Shown: one piece after another, positions 11,670 through 22,647 of the stretch | Layout of the letters: every line of letters starts with the position of its first letter | How positions within the stretch are numbered: position 1 is the first letter of the stretch | Source: Astrothelium macrocarpum | Lineage: Eukaryota > Ascomycota > Dothideomycetes > Trypetheliales > Trypetheliaceae | NCBI GenBank assembly: GCA_021030915.1 | Contig: JAGEMR010000105.1 | Coordinates: forward strand, 38,728-102,727 | Length of the DNA: 64,000 bases | Reading direction: 5' to 3' | Made by a program: the position numbers and the translations under genes | Notes under the pieces: model-generated | What the model saw: only the letters and a program-made list of their open reading frames with translations | What the model was told of the DNA's origin: nothing | The model's database searches: none

Positions 11670-14145
11670 ATGTCTTCTTTTTTCACGCGGTTAAAGGTTA
11701 GCGGCGTGAGTGATAGCTTGCATACCTTGCGTGCATGCTTTTACCAATCTTTCGAACATTTGCGCTGATGCGGAAAAATCTATAGAGTCCTGCGAGTCCT
11801 TCTGCTATTACCGCTCCTACGAAAAAGGATCCCAACCTTCCGCAACCCTCGCCACTTGAAAAACTTCTCGCTGATGCTGGGCCGCTTCGAGCCGATGGGA
11901 GTGACAAGTTTTTCGGATTCGAGAATGTAAGTAAGACGTGAGCTCCAACAGTGACAAGGCTAATCATTGGTTTATGCAGCCCGGAAGCACGTGGTACGAA
12001 GATAGCCTCCTCTCACAAGCTTGCTGCTAATCGGACAGTTATGCAAATTCAATAATACAATGCTTATACTACTCTGTACCTTTTCGAGCTCAGGTCATCA
12101 ATTATCCTTCGAGATCACCCAATGACCTCCTCAATCGCACCCAGAGTGGTCTCCCTAAACTCAATACCAATACTTCCAATCCAGCAGATAGCGCACTTTC
12201 GCCCGTCAAATCAAATGGGCTCCAGTCAGCGATATCTCCTGGAGCATCACCGCGAAAAATTGGCACAGCATCTACAAATACACAGCAACCGGGGAAACCA
12301 GAAGATAAAGATTCTCCAGAATATAAGAAAAAGCAACTTTTGGCAGCCGGGCCGGTACTTAGCATGGATTATGAGAATTTCGAGAACTATGGCATGGCTA
12401 GTTCATTATTCGCATCCTTGAAAGACATCTTCGAGGCCATCATTGCACATCGATCTCGGACTGGCGTTGTCAGTCCACAAAAGTTTCTCGAAATACTGCG
12501 AAAAGATAATGAAATGTTTCGCCAACCCATGCACCAAGATGCGCATGAGTTTTTGAATCTCTTGCTCAACCAAGTGGTGGAAAATGTTGAGCAATTTTCT
12601 AGGGAAAAGGCGAAATTTATTGATGCAAAAGGTAGCTCTGATCTAGCATCTGCACTGACGACTGCAGAACGAGCATCCATCACAAATACGAGTTGGGTGC
12701 ATGAACTTTTCGAAGGGATTCTAACTTCGGAAACCCGATGTCTCACGTGCGAAAACATTTCGCAACGCGATGAAGCATTCCTTGATTTGTCTGTCGATCT
12801 CGAACAACATTCTTCAGTGACCTCGTGTCTTCGAAAATTTTCGGAAGAAGAAATGCTTTGCGAACGCAACAAATTCCACTGTGACAACTGCGGTGGACTG
12901 CAAGAGGCGGAAAAGAGGATGAAGATAAAGAGGTTACCACGCGTTCTGGCGTTACACTTGAAACGCTTCAAATATACCGAGGATTTCAACCGGTTACATA
13001 AATTATTTCATCGTGTTGTCTTTCCATACCATCTGCGATTATTCAATACAACAGACGATGCCGACGATCCAGATCGACTTTATGAGCTTTATGCGGTGGT
13101 TGTACACATCGGCGGTGGACCATATCACGGTCACTACGTCTCAATTATCAAGACTGAGGACAAGGGCTGGCTTCTGTTCGACGATGAGATGGTCGAACCC
13201 GTCGACCGAGCCTATGTGCGTAACTTTTTTGGAGGCGAATCTGCCATGGCCTGCGCGTATGTCCTTTTTTATCAGGAAACGACGCTGGAGGCGATGCAGA
13301 AAGAGCAAGAAGCAGAGGGACTGGCAGAAGCAACAAAAGCCACAACCACAGCCGACAATTTGGGTATGATGGCCCAAAATGGACATGCTACAAGCGCTCT
13401 ACATCACGCGTACACAGCAACGACACCCACATCGGAAGACGCCGATCACTTTGCCAGCCTGGACCATGCTGCAACAGCACCCCTAGTCCAGCCAGTCGCC
13501 CCCCTCAAGACCAACGATCCCGAGCCAACTACTGTTGAGACAGAAAAGAAACATGATGTTCAATCTAAAAAGGAACGAAAAGCAGAAGAAAAAGAACGCA
13601 AGGCTGCAGAAAAGGAAAAAGAGAAACAGCGTCGTGCGAAGATGAAAGAATTCGAAGTAAAGCGCCGCGAAAACTGGAAAAAAGAGGAAGAAAGCATCAA
13701 AGCCGCCATCGCGGCTAGCAAAGCCAGCGCTGTTGAAGAAGCCAGACGCCGACCCGGCGACGGCGACGACAACAACCACAACCACAACGGCAACGGCAAC
13801 AGCAGCGCCGTCGCAACCGCACCTACCCCCACGAACACGACCACGACACCCACAGCACTGCCGATCAGAGACACTAGAGAGGCATTCAACTTCAAAGACA
13901 ACGGCGGCATCATGGGCAACAGCCTGACGCGCCTGCGCCACGGCAGCATGAGCCTGCGACAGAAGCCGAAGTTCTGGGTTAGCAGCAAGGAGAAGGGCGA
14001 CGTGAAGGACGTGAGCAATTCGCAGGAGAGCGCGGGCGCAGGCGAGGGTGGCGAGGGCGTGTCGACGGGGACTGCGAATCTGACGCCGGAGCGGTCGAGG
14101 ACGACGAGGTTTAGTTTGGGGAGGAAGAAGAGTAGTCTGTTGTAA
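11670..14145 (+). CDS. creB: CreB-type ubiquitin carboxyl-terminal hydrolase (USP12/46 family)
   Basis: Cysteine deubiquitinase related to Aspergillus CreB (carbon catabolite repression) and to USP12/46. Four exons: 11670-11696, 11786-11926, 11980-11993 (14-nt microexon) and 12039-14145. The introns are 89, 53 and 45 nt. The product is about 762 aa, close to the length I recall for CreB. The Cys box reads FENPGSTCYANS; the catalytic Cys (about residue 61) is encoded half by the microexon and half by exon 4. The Asn five residues upstream, which forms the oxyanion hole in USPs, is kept. Two CxxC pairs (about 12742-12750 and 12886-12894) look like the zinc-finger insert. The His box is GPYHGHYVSI (His near 426). 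After the catalytic domain comes a Lys/Glu-rich coiled coil (13560-13740) and low-complexity Asn/Thr/Ser sequence, as in CreB. The start MSSFFTRLK fits the family. Confidence 0.92.
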
Positions 14146-14551
14146 GCTAGCCTTTTTGTTGGTTTATGGGATGGGGTTTGAGCGGGGTGTTGAGGAGGGC
14201 TTGGTTGGTTTTTGTAGAGTTGATGGAGGCGATGGGAAAATGCTTGTGTTGCGCTCACGAGGAATACCCTGGTTTTTCTTCTGCTGGCTTACCGCTGGCT
14301 GGCGACGTTTACGCTTGATGCTGGTAGATGTGGTAGACGTTGGTTTGGGAGGATCACGTGTATTTACTATATAGGGTAGTTATGTACTAGAATACGGCCC
14401 AGTCTTGTAGTGACTGGACTCTTGAGGGGTTTCAGCAACAAGTGGTGCTCGTTTCGACATTTGCTCGTCAAAGAAACGCTATCAAGTGAAAAAGTCCTAC
14501 CACGCACGAAACCAAGCAATCACCAAACCCCAATTCTCCCGCCCATCCACC
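14146..14551. other. Convergent intergenic region
   Basis: This lies between the creB stop and the lcl3 stop on the other strand. The pyrimidine-rich part near 14520-14660 overlaps the lcl3 3' end. No gene is supported. Confidence 0.5.
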
Positions 14552-15513
14552 TCACTTCTTCCCCTCCTCCATCTTCATCCTCTCCTTATACTCCCTCGGC
14601 GTCTCCACCTCCGCCTTCTTCCCACCCCCCCACAACCTCCACCACCACCCCTTCTCCTCCCTCCCGCCCCACATCCCCAGTCCGGCCCCCCTCGCCCTCC
14701 GCTCCGCATCCTCATACACCGCCCTCCTCCCGCCAAACTCACTAAACGACTCGTTCCGCGCCTCGTACACCGTGGCCCACCCGCGCCGCAGCATCTCGTA
14801 GCCGACGTCGCGCCGCCGCCACCCGCTCCGCACGAACACCGTCGCCACCGCGCGGTCGTACTGGTCGCGGCGCCAGATGCGCGCGCGCACCCGGCGGTGC
14901 AGCAGCAGCGAGGTGAGGAAGGCGTGCGCCGCGTCGGAGTGCGGTTGCGCCGGCCGCCCGAAGTGCGCGCGCTCGGGCGCGTCGATGCCTGCGAGGCGGA
15001 TGTGGATCTGTGGGGTTGGGGCGATGGGTGTTAGCGACGTCTGCGTTAGAGTGCCCCGCTTGGTTAGAGGGCGGGAGAAGGGGGGAGCGGGTAGCGTACA
15101 GTGCGATCGCGCAGCGCTTGCTTCTCCGTGGGCACTCTGCGCCAGAGACCCCAGCCGAGGAGACGGCCGCCGGGCGTGTGGAAGAGGCGGAAGTTGTCGC
15201 CGTCGCCGACGCTGGTGACACGGCCGAGCAGCGAGCGTTTGCGGTATTGCTGGGGCCGGATGTGGTCGATGTTGGGGACGCGCCGGAGCCAGGATCTGTA
15301 GAGGCCGATGAAGAAGAGGGAGGTGCCGGTGAGGATGGTGCTCATGATTAGGACTTGGGTGACTTGGTGGTCCCAGTCGATGGCGTTGAGGCTGTCGGTC
15401 CATGAGATGGTTTGGTCTTTTGGAGAGTTGAAGAGAGATAGTGAGGGTTGGGAGGTCTTGTTTTCTTTCTTTTCATCGTCTTTTTCGGGCTCGCGAGTCC
15501 ATGGCCATCGCAT
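14552..15513 (-). CDS. lcl3: Lcl3, membrane-anchored staphylococcal-nuclease-like endonuclease
   Basis: Member of the fungal Lcl3 family (probable calcium-dependent nuclease with a TNase/SNase fold; yeast Lcl3 is a mitochondrial or membrane protein). Two exons, 15100-15513 and 14552-15007, have a 92-nt phase-0 intron (GTACGC..CCACAG) that joins RDRT to IHIRLAG. The product is about 289 aa. There is one hydrophobic segment near residues 50-75 (QVLIMSTILTGTSLFFIGLY), then the SNase fold: VTSVGDGDNFRLFHTPGG, RLAGIDAPE, RAVATVFV and the GWATVYEARNESFS helix typical of Lcl3. The catalytic-type Asp, Arg and Glu of the family appear present. Exon 2 is strongly GC-biased compared with its neighbours. 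Confidence 0.92.
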
Positions 15514-16574
15514 TGCGTCCTGGCGAAGCCCAAGGGTGTGTGGAAGGAGTCGCTATAGTACTTCGTCTCGCACCCAAGTACGTGGGAATATTGCTTTAGA
15601 CGATCATGGCTTGTTTCGTAGTTGACTAGGAGAGTCTGGAATATTTAGACATGACGGAGAAGGGATGTTTGGACAAGAATAAGAAATGTGACCTTTACTA
15701 TGAAGGTGAGCAGAAGCACCAGTATTTGTTTACCGCTTAAAGCTCAAAACTTAACGAAATGGACGTCATATGCGGAGTCGCCAAGTTATTGGTAATTTCA
15801 GTCAAGTTTTTGACCGCAAACAATACCTCATTTTCAGACACGCCGATACTTTACTCTCAATCCCAAAAGATATCAACAATCAGCATGCTCGTGAGACCAT
15901 CCCTGGAGAACCGTTGAAGATCATGCATCCTGAAGCAGAGAAACGCCTACCAATTGCCCACGATGAGAGCATCTTTCCAGCCTCTACTATTCTGGCCGAT
16001 AAACGAAAGACGGCTTCAGCAGGCTCAACATGTCAAGCTTTTAAGAATAAACGCAAATCTACTTGCCCAATTAGAATCAGTTTCTCTATGTTTGGGGGGA
16101 GAAAAAAGGGGGAAACTAAATGGTGGAGAGAGGAATTTCACAAATCCATTGGCAAGATCAGTTGAACAACACGAACCTTTCCACTCTCTACTTTCCCTTT
16201 GCCGATTTGCTCGTAATTACAGAGCAAATGCCTCGAATTTGGATTGAAAAGAGGAGTAGATCAATCGTTGAGCCAAGGTAAGGAATGTGCATTCCTCGTG
16301 AGGCTATCAACACTCCTGGCAGAGAATAGTACTGTGTGACACTAACATCTTATCACTACCAAAATGGTTTCTTTCTTCTTTTAACGTCTCATTTTGGGTT
16401 ATCCGTTCGATCTGGTCTATGACACTTTGGGATTAAACCTATGATAACATATTTCATTCGTTACTCCGACTTATTTCGTGGCCTGCCTATCTCCTTGCCA
16501 CACCAATCCATTCTTCGCAACTTCATGGGTGTGCTGTAGTTGCTATGTTCATACCCGAAGCCAGCCTGAGTTTA
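15514..16574. other. Intergenic region, 1.06 kb
   Basis: This lies upstream of both lcl3 (minus) and the GH55 gene (plus), so it should hold two promoters. A plus-strand frame at 15770-16165 (131 codons) has no recognised motif or splice support and is not called. Confidence 0.5.
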
Positions 16575-19307
16575 ATGCTGTTCCGAATTGTTGTATTCGT
16601 TCATGTATTGATAAGTGCGGTTGGTATTCCCTTCTCGGGCTCAGCGAATCCTTGCTTGTATATTCTTTAGGTTACTGCAGACTGGTCAGAACCGTGGCCG
16701 GCACCGATAAACTTTCTCCCATCGACGGATCTTATAATACAGGAAAAGCACATACCGAGAAGGCCGATCGTGCGAGAAAAGCGGCAAAGCACCTCCTCGT
16801 ATTGGTTTGCCAATATAAAACGTCAAGGTACTATACCGTACGGGAATAGCAACACAAGTTACGATATCTTCCGGAATGTCAAGGATTACGGAGCTGCTGG
16901 TATGAGTGTAGTGCTACAAAAGATGTGTTTACGGTGCTAAACAATTTCAAGGAGACGGTGTCACAGATGATACGAATGCGATCAACGACGCTATTTCCGA
17001 TGGAAACCGTTGCGGTCTTGGCTGTGACTCAAGTACCACGTCTCCGGCAATAGTCTACTTTCCTCCTGGAATTTACGCCGTCAGCTCACCCATTATCATG
17101 TACTATTATACGCAAATGGTCGGTGATGCGCTTGACATGCCTACATTATTCGCCCTATCCACCTTCCAAGGCATTGGTGTTTTAGACTCTGACAGATATC
17201 TTCCTTACGGTGTGAACTGGTATACAAATCAGAACAACTTCTTTCGTCAAGTCCGCAATTTTATTATCGACATTACACAAGCAGAGTTGGGATATGCACA
17301 TGGCATCCACTGGCAGGTGGCACAAGCAACTTCCTTGCAAAATATTGTCTTCAACATGCGTACCGATGGTCAGGATGATGGCAGTAATCAGCAACAAGGG
17401 ATTTTCATGGACAATGGGTCAGGAGGCTGGCTTGAGGATTTGGTTTTCAATGGTAACAAGCTAATACCCAAGTCTATATGTAAATGATTAATGTGTACTA
17501 GGTGGGGGCATCTGCGCATTCTTTGGAAACCAGCAGTTCACCACGCGGAATTTAACATTTAACAACTGCCCGACTGCTGTCTATCAGAATTGGGATTGGG
17601 TTTTTGCTTACAAGTCTTTTACCTTCAATGATTGCCAAATTGGCATTGATCTCACACAAGGAGGCACAGTAGTGACAGTGGGTTCAGTGGTACTGCAAGA
17701 TAGCGTCTTCAACAACGTAACGACTGGAATCCTGACAACATTCTCTACAAACTCGACCCCCATCTCCGGCGGCACGGCAGTCATCGATAACGTCGATTTT
17801 CGAGGGGCAAATGCTGCCGTTGCATTTCCAAATGGTACTATCATATTGCCTGGGGGCTCGATCGTTGACTCTTGGGTTCAAGGTCGCGTCTATTCGGCAT
17901 ATTCTGCTGAGCAAAAAGTTGGCAATCTCACTTGCTACCTCCCGCAAGCAGATTCTGCTCGCATCCAACAGACAGTGGGTGCTCCAAACAAGCCATCGGT
18001 ACTCCTAACCAATGGAGTAGGCAATGGAAGCATTCTGGAGCGAGGAAAGCCGCAGTATGAAAACGTTGACGTGTCGTCCTTTGTATCGGTCAAGAGCCAA
18101 GGCGCTAAAGGAGATGGAGTCACGGACGATACTGCTACTCTCCAGACAATATTTGATGCTGCTCAACCAGGTCAAATCATATACTTCGATCATGGCGCCT
18201 ATGTCATCACCAGTACGGTCAATGTTCCCAGCAACATCATAATCCAAGGCGAAATTTGGCCTATGATCATGGCAAATGGATCCTCGCCAGCATTCTCTGA
18301 TCAGACGAACCCACAGCCTGTCTTTCGTGTGGGTCAGCCTGGAGATGTTGGTAACGTAGAGATTACCGAATTGATCTTTGAAACGCTCGGTCCTGCTCCC
18401 GGTGCCATCATGCTTGAATGGAACGTTGCTGGGACTTCTCCGGGCGCAGCCGGTAAGATCGTTGCTAATCATTTGTTTAAACCTAACTCACGACTATTTG
18501 TAGCGATGTGGGATACACATTGGCGTATCGGTGGAACTGCCGGTACTCTTCTTCAATCTGATCGCTGCACCAAGAACCCGGGTGTTGTCCATGGAGCCAA
18601 TAGCACATGCATTGGCGCTTTCCTGCTCCTTCACGTGACAAGAACAGGATCAGTCCTCATGGCAAACAATTGGGGTTGGGTAGCAGATCACGAGCTCGAT
18701 CTTCCGGATCACAACCAAGTTGATATATACAATGGTCGAGGCGCACTGATTGAGAGCGAGGGCGGTGGCGTGTGGATGTACGGGAGCAGCTTTGAGCACA
18801 GCATGCTGTACAACTATCAAATCGCCAATGCCAAAAACGTCTACATGAGCGTCATCCAGACGGAAACAGCGTACGTCACTTGCATCCTTTGATTCTACTT
18901 TCATAGACTTACCCAAAAACAACGACAGATACATGCAAAACAATCCCAACGCCCTGGCCGCTTTCAATCCTAGCTCCACCTTCTCCGATCCCGACTTCGG
19001 CTGGTGCTCCCCTGTCATCTACACCTGTCCCAAAACGTGGGGTCTGCGCATCTACAATTCGACCTACATCTACAACTACGGCGCGGGCTTATACTCGTTC
19101 TTCAACAACTACGATCAGGGCTGTCTGCTGACCGAGTCGTGCCAGGAATTCATGGTGAGCGTGGAGGAGAGCGAGGCGATTTATCTCTATGCGCTGAGTA
19201 CGAAGGCTGCAACGACCATGGTGGCAATCGACCAGGTGGCGATTGTGCCGGAGAGCGACAATGAGGATAGCTTTTGTCAGACCGTGGCGATTTTTGAGTA
19301 TCCATAG
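16575..19307 (+). CDS. Secreted GH55 exo-beta-1,3-glucanase
   Basis: Glycoside hydrolase family 55 enzyme, expected to release glucose or short products from extracellular or cell-wall beta-1,3-glucan. Six exons: 16575-16623, 16681-16899, 16952-17452, 17502-18452, 18504-18870 and 18929-19307, with introns of 49-58 nt. The product is about 821 aa. Exon 1 encodes a signal peptide (MLFRIVVFVHVLISAV); a pro-region ends at a dibasic Kex2-like site (VREKR). Two right-handed beta-helix modules of the Pectate_lyase_3 type each start with GDGVTDDT, near residues 90 and 460, the internal duplication that defines GH55. YWFANIKRQG, GIFMDNGSGGW, MWDTHWRIGG and the Cys-rich C-terminal TWGLRIYNS region also fit. 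The first intron is the least certain: another acceptor (CTTTAG, ending 16670) also keeps the frame, and an in-frame ATG lies upstream at about 16545. Confidence 0.93.
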
Positions 19308-20618
19308 GGACAACGCTGAAGTTGAGAATTGAGTGCCGTGACTTCGTTGTGGTTGAATTTAACTTTCTGCTATTCTGGTGTGTTTAATTGTATCACTGTT
19401 ATCTTGAAACATCAAGAATCGTGTGTTTGATGATATTTTGAGATCAGGCTTTAGAAAGGACGGAAACAGGTATCCGCAATAGGCTGGTTTTGCTCAGCAG
19501 CAGTAAATTTCATTGGTGATTCATCATCTCATTGTTTTTCACAGCAATCTTGCTTCGCAGAGGAGCGGTCAGCAGCTTTATGAGCGGAGAGAGCTGGGTT
19601 TCCAAGCCTGAGAAGAAGAGATGATAGGCGGGGGTGGTGGGATTCGAAGTCACGACCATCAGCTTCAACAGCAGTGTTTGGTCGGCCAGTGACGCTTTCT
19701 TCCTTTGCGCCACCACCCCGCAAAGTAAAACAGACGTTTTGCTAAAGTCGTTCATTGTATGCTGGCGCGCATCATCTGCTGACACACGCACCACTCACGT
19801 TTCGCATGCAATAAATCGAAAATGACTAAGGTCAGTTAAACGGCTTCTCGTTTGCTTGACTTGAACTAGTTTTTAACGGATCATATCTCAATTGGCTGGT
19901 CGTTCAGAAACTCTTCTTAAACCAAAGTCTTTTGATTTGATCAAAGCAAAAAAGCATGAGTCAAAGGATACATGAATTGCATGCTGACTATCAGTCACAA
20001 ATAGAGTTAGGTTTGTACTGTGCATAGCATAGACCGGATTAGACTACGATTGGTGGGTCCATCGCTGAGACCACGTAATGAAGTCACAACAAATCATATC
20101 TCATCCAACACATTCCAAAATTTCTGAAATACTGTCAAAAGACCTCCCTCACTTCTGAAAACTTTCATCATAATTCACGTCACGTTCATACCACATCATA
20201 AAAAATACGGAAAAAGACTCCCAACTAGATTTGAACATGTAATTCAATCTTATCTGAAGGTAGCTTAAAGCAGATGTTGATCACTTATAACTTTTACTGA
20301 GATCCGACTTCCTCGCTCAGGCAGGAAAAAGAATAAAATATATGGAGATAGACTCACGAACTCATCTGAAGAAGACTGTCGAGGCGTCTATATTCGGTGA
20401 AATGGAATATCTCAGACGGATAAAAGGAGTTAGTCGGGCGCACGGACTGACAAGTCGCATAAGAGAAATCTGATTATCATTGATGACACAAGATATCTCA
20501 AATCCAGGATTATGACGTAAAAATGATATGGATTCAAAGATATAATATAAGTATTAGCTTTCTCTTTAGAAATTTACATCAAAATCACCATTTTTATCAA
20601 GTTTCTTCTGAAACAAAA
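19308..20618. other. Gene-poor A+T-leaning region with a tRNA-like element
   Basis: No protein gene is supported. It contains the degenerate tRNA-like hairpin at 19628-19721 and then A+T-leaning sequence that leads to the secreted-protein gene at 20619. Confidence 0.5.
19628..19721 (-). tRNA. Degenerate tRNA-like / Pol III element
   Basis: On the minus strand the ends pair as GGGGTGGTGG with CCACCACCCC. The inside has a perfect A-box match (TGGCGCAAAGG) and a near B-box match (CTTCGAATCC in place of GTTCGAATCC) at tRNA-like spacing. A D-arm-like GGCGC/GCGTC stem forms, but the T stem pairs at only 3 of 5 positions, the acceptor stem is out of register by one base, and no clear anticodon arm forms. 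It could be a decayed tRNA, a tRNA-derived SINE fragment, or a chance hairpin. Confidence 0.3.
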
Positions 20619-21482
20619 ATGAAACTTTTGACTGCTTATCTTATGATCTTTGCTCAATTTATCTCTTCTTGTATCAGCACTGATAGTTCTTCAACTCTTC
20701 TGTAAGGTCCTTTTCATATCTATACGCATTAGAAAAGGATTTTTACTAAAATTTATAGAAATAACACAGTATCAAATTATCAACGTTTTATCAGCCTTTT
20801 AAATGGCAATATTAAATTACCCAATGTTGAAATCTCAGAGACTGATTCCTCTGAAAGACAAAATGATCTTCGATTTTTTGAAAGAACTACGTCTGCTCGA
20901 TACATAAAGCAGTGCACACCCGCACTACAACGCGGCGGATATACTAACTTTATAAAAGCTCGATGTAACTATGAGCAGACTGTTCGACAGTATCGAGTAT
21001 CTTGTCGCAACGCAACTAGAATCATTGATGCGCCGCGCGCCGCTACAAAGCAAGATGGCGGTAGTTGTTCACCAAATGAGTCTTGTGTCGAAGTTGAAGG
21101 AGATAGTGAGCATGCGTTAGGGGCCACATGCGTCCAAAGGGGCTCTCTAACCAGCACACCGCTCCGAAGACGTGAAATAAGCCGCGTTGGGCCAGGCATG
21201 CGCGGATTCAACCTGCTTACACCACCTGATATCCACAGCGTGGCACTGGTCATAACTGAACAAACAAACGATAACATACCGTATGAAGCTGAATTCATCG
21301 GTCTTTCTCCAAGAGACGTTAATGACAGGGTTCTTGCCCCCAGTACCTTTTGTCCAAACTGTAAACATCTCTCAGCTGTCCTTCCACGGGGGTTGAATAA
21401 TTTTCACCATTTCGCCTTGGTAGTGTTAATAAGTAATGCGGCCGATGAGCCTGTATGTCAAAGCTACGCCTTTACCCCATAG
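20619..21482 (+). CDS. Cysteine-rich secreted protein, two exons, effector-like
   Basis: Unrecognised secreted protein of about 268 aa. Exon 1 is 20619-20701 and exon 2 is 20759-21482. The 57-nt intron 20702-20758 has donor GTAAGG, branch TTTACTAAA and acceptor TTATAG, and joins phase 2 to phase 2. The N terminus is a clear signal peptide (MKLLTAYLMIFAQFISSC). The mature part has nine Cys (for example SCSPNESC and FCPNCKH), is polar and Arg/Asn-rich, and has no membrane segment. After splicing, a frame of over 240 codons stays open to the TAG at 21480-21482, although exon 2 alone has no ATG for its first 440 nt; this is why it is easy to miss. It sits in a gene-poor, A+T-leaning stretch beside the deaminase gene. 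Size, Cys content and position fit a candidate effector or lineage-specific secreted protein; that role is inference. Confidence 0.7.
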
Positions 21483-22647
21483 AGATACAGTCGATCAAAT
21501 TGACATGCTTTCACGGGGTTTCTTAAGAAGGTCGTTGCAGCCAGTAAACAGAGACAGAATGCTTAGAAGCTGGTTCTTCTAAGAAGTTATAGCTTGGGGA
21601 TGGCAAAAGAAACAGTAGGATGATTGAAGCGATTTTTATCACTATCCAGCGCAAAGGTTTTACGGTAGCAAACTGTTCGCCTATGGCGGCTCTGTTCAGT
21701 GATTGAGTTGTTTAGTCACTAATCACTCTAATATCCTGCTACATCGTGGTGTTGCGTTAAGAAGTCTGATTTTGCTGTAAACATTCCTTATAAGAAATGC
21801 AAGCCTACTTAATACTTCTACTAGATCGACTACAAGATTCTTGGTTATATCCGTTGTTCTCGTTCCTTAAACATCCTAGTACCGGTTTCGAATGCTTGGC
21901 TTGCTGACTACTATTTGTGTTCTCGTATCGAAATTCTCGGGACTCGCATAATCTGAGGACTGAAGCTTTGGATATTTAGCTGTCTTGAAGACTTCAGGTG
22001 AATTTTGCGGTAATAAGCGTAAGCTATTATTTTTTAATGCGTTCAGGGCCATATCAGCCCGCTTTTATTTCGCTTTTGCTGACCACTCGAAACGATTGCT
22101 CATTGCGTTATCTGGACATCTGGTATCGGAGATCTAGCTTCGAGCTTTCTCGGAGTCTCCATGTTTGGCGGGACCTCCGAATCTCTTATTAGAAACCCTT
22201 TCTTTCTGCCTGTTCCCAACGGCATGGGATTTGCATTATCTTCATCATGCTTGGGCCTTTTGCGGCGACACTTTGGAAGAATGGGGCATAGCAATTTAAA
22301 AAAAAAAAGGGGGGCATAGTGATGACGAAAGTGCCTCTTACAAAGACCTTCTAGGCAGACACATTATTAGTTAGATCTAATCGAAGGATAATTTTGGATT
22401 TTGAAATGTTTGGATAATTATGACATCGGCATTCGTAGCGGATGATGTTTCGCGGGGATTGAGGTCTTGCAAGGGATGACATTTAATAGATGATGAGCTG
22501 TGATAAGGGATGTACATTATGTGTCATCAATGGAATGCCATGCGCAAGTGGCACTGCCGAGGAAGCTGCAACCATGTCACTATCAGTGAAGAGATAGGTT
22601 TTGGCCAGGTTCCCGCTTGGCCTTATCATCTCCTTTTGAACAGATCC
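21483..22647. other. Intergenic region, 1.17 kb
   Basis: No gene is supported. It includes a homopolymer junction of about ten A followed by several G near 22298-22315. It holds the 3' regions of the secreted-protein gene and of the deaminase gene, which converge here. Confidence 0.5.

Noticed and set aside
15770..16165. 131-codon plus-strand frame upstream of the GH55 gene
   Set aside because: No family features; it lies in the expected promoter space.
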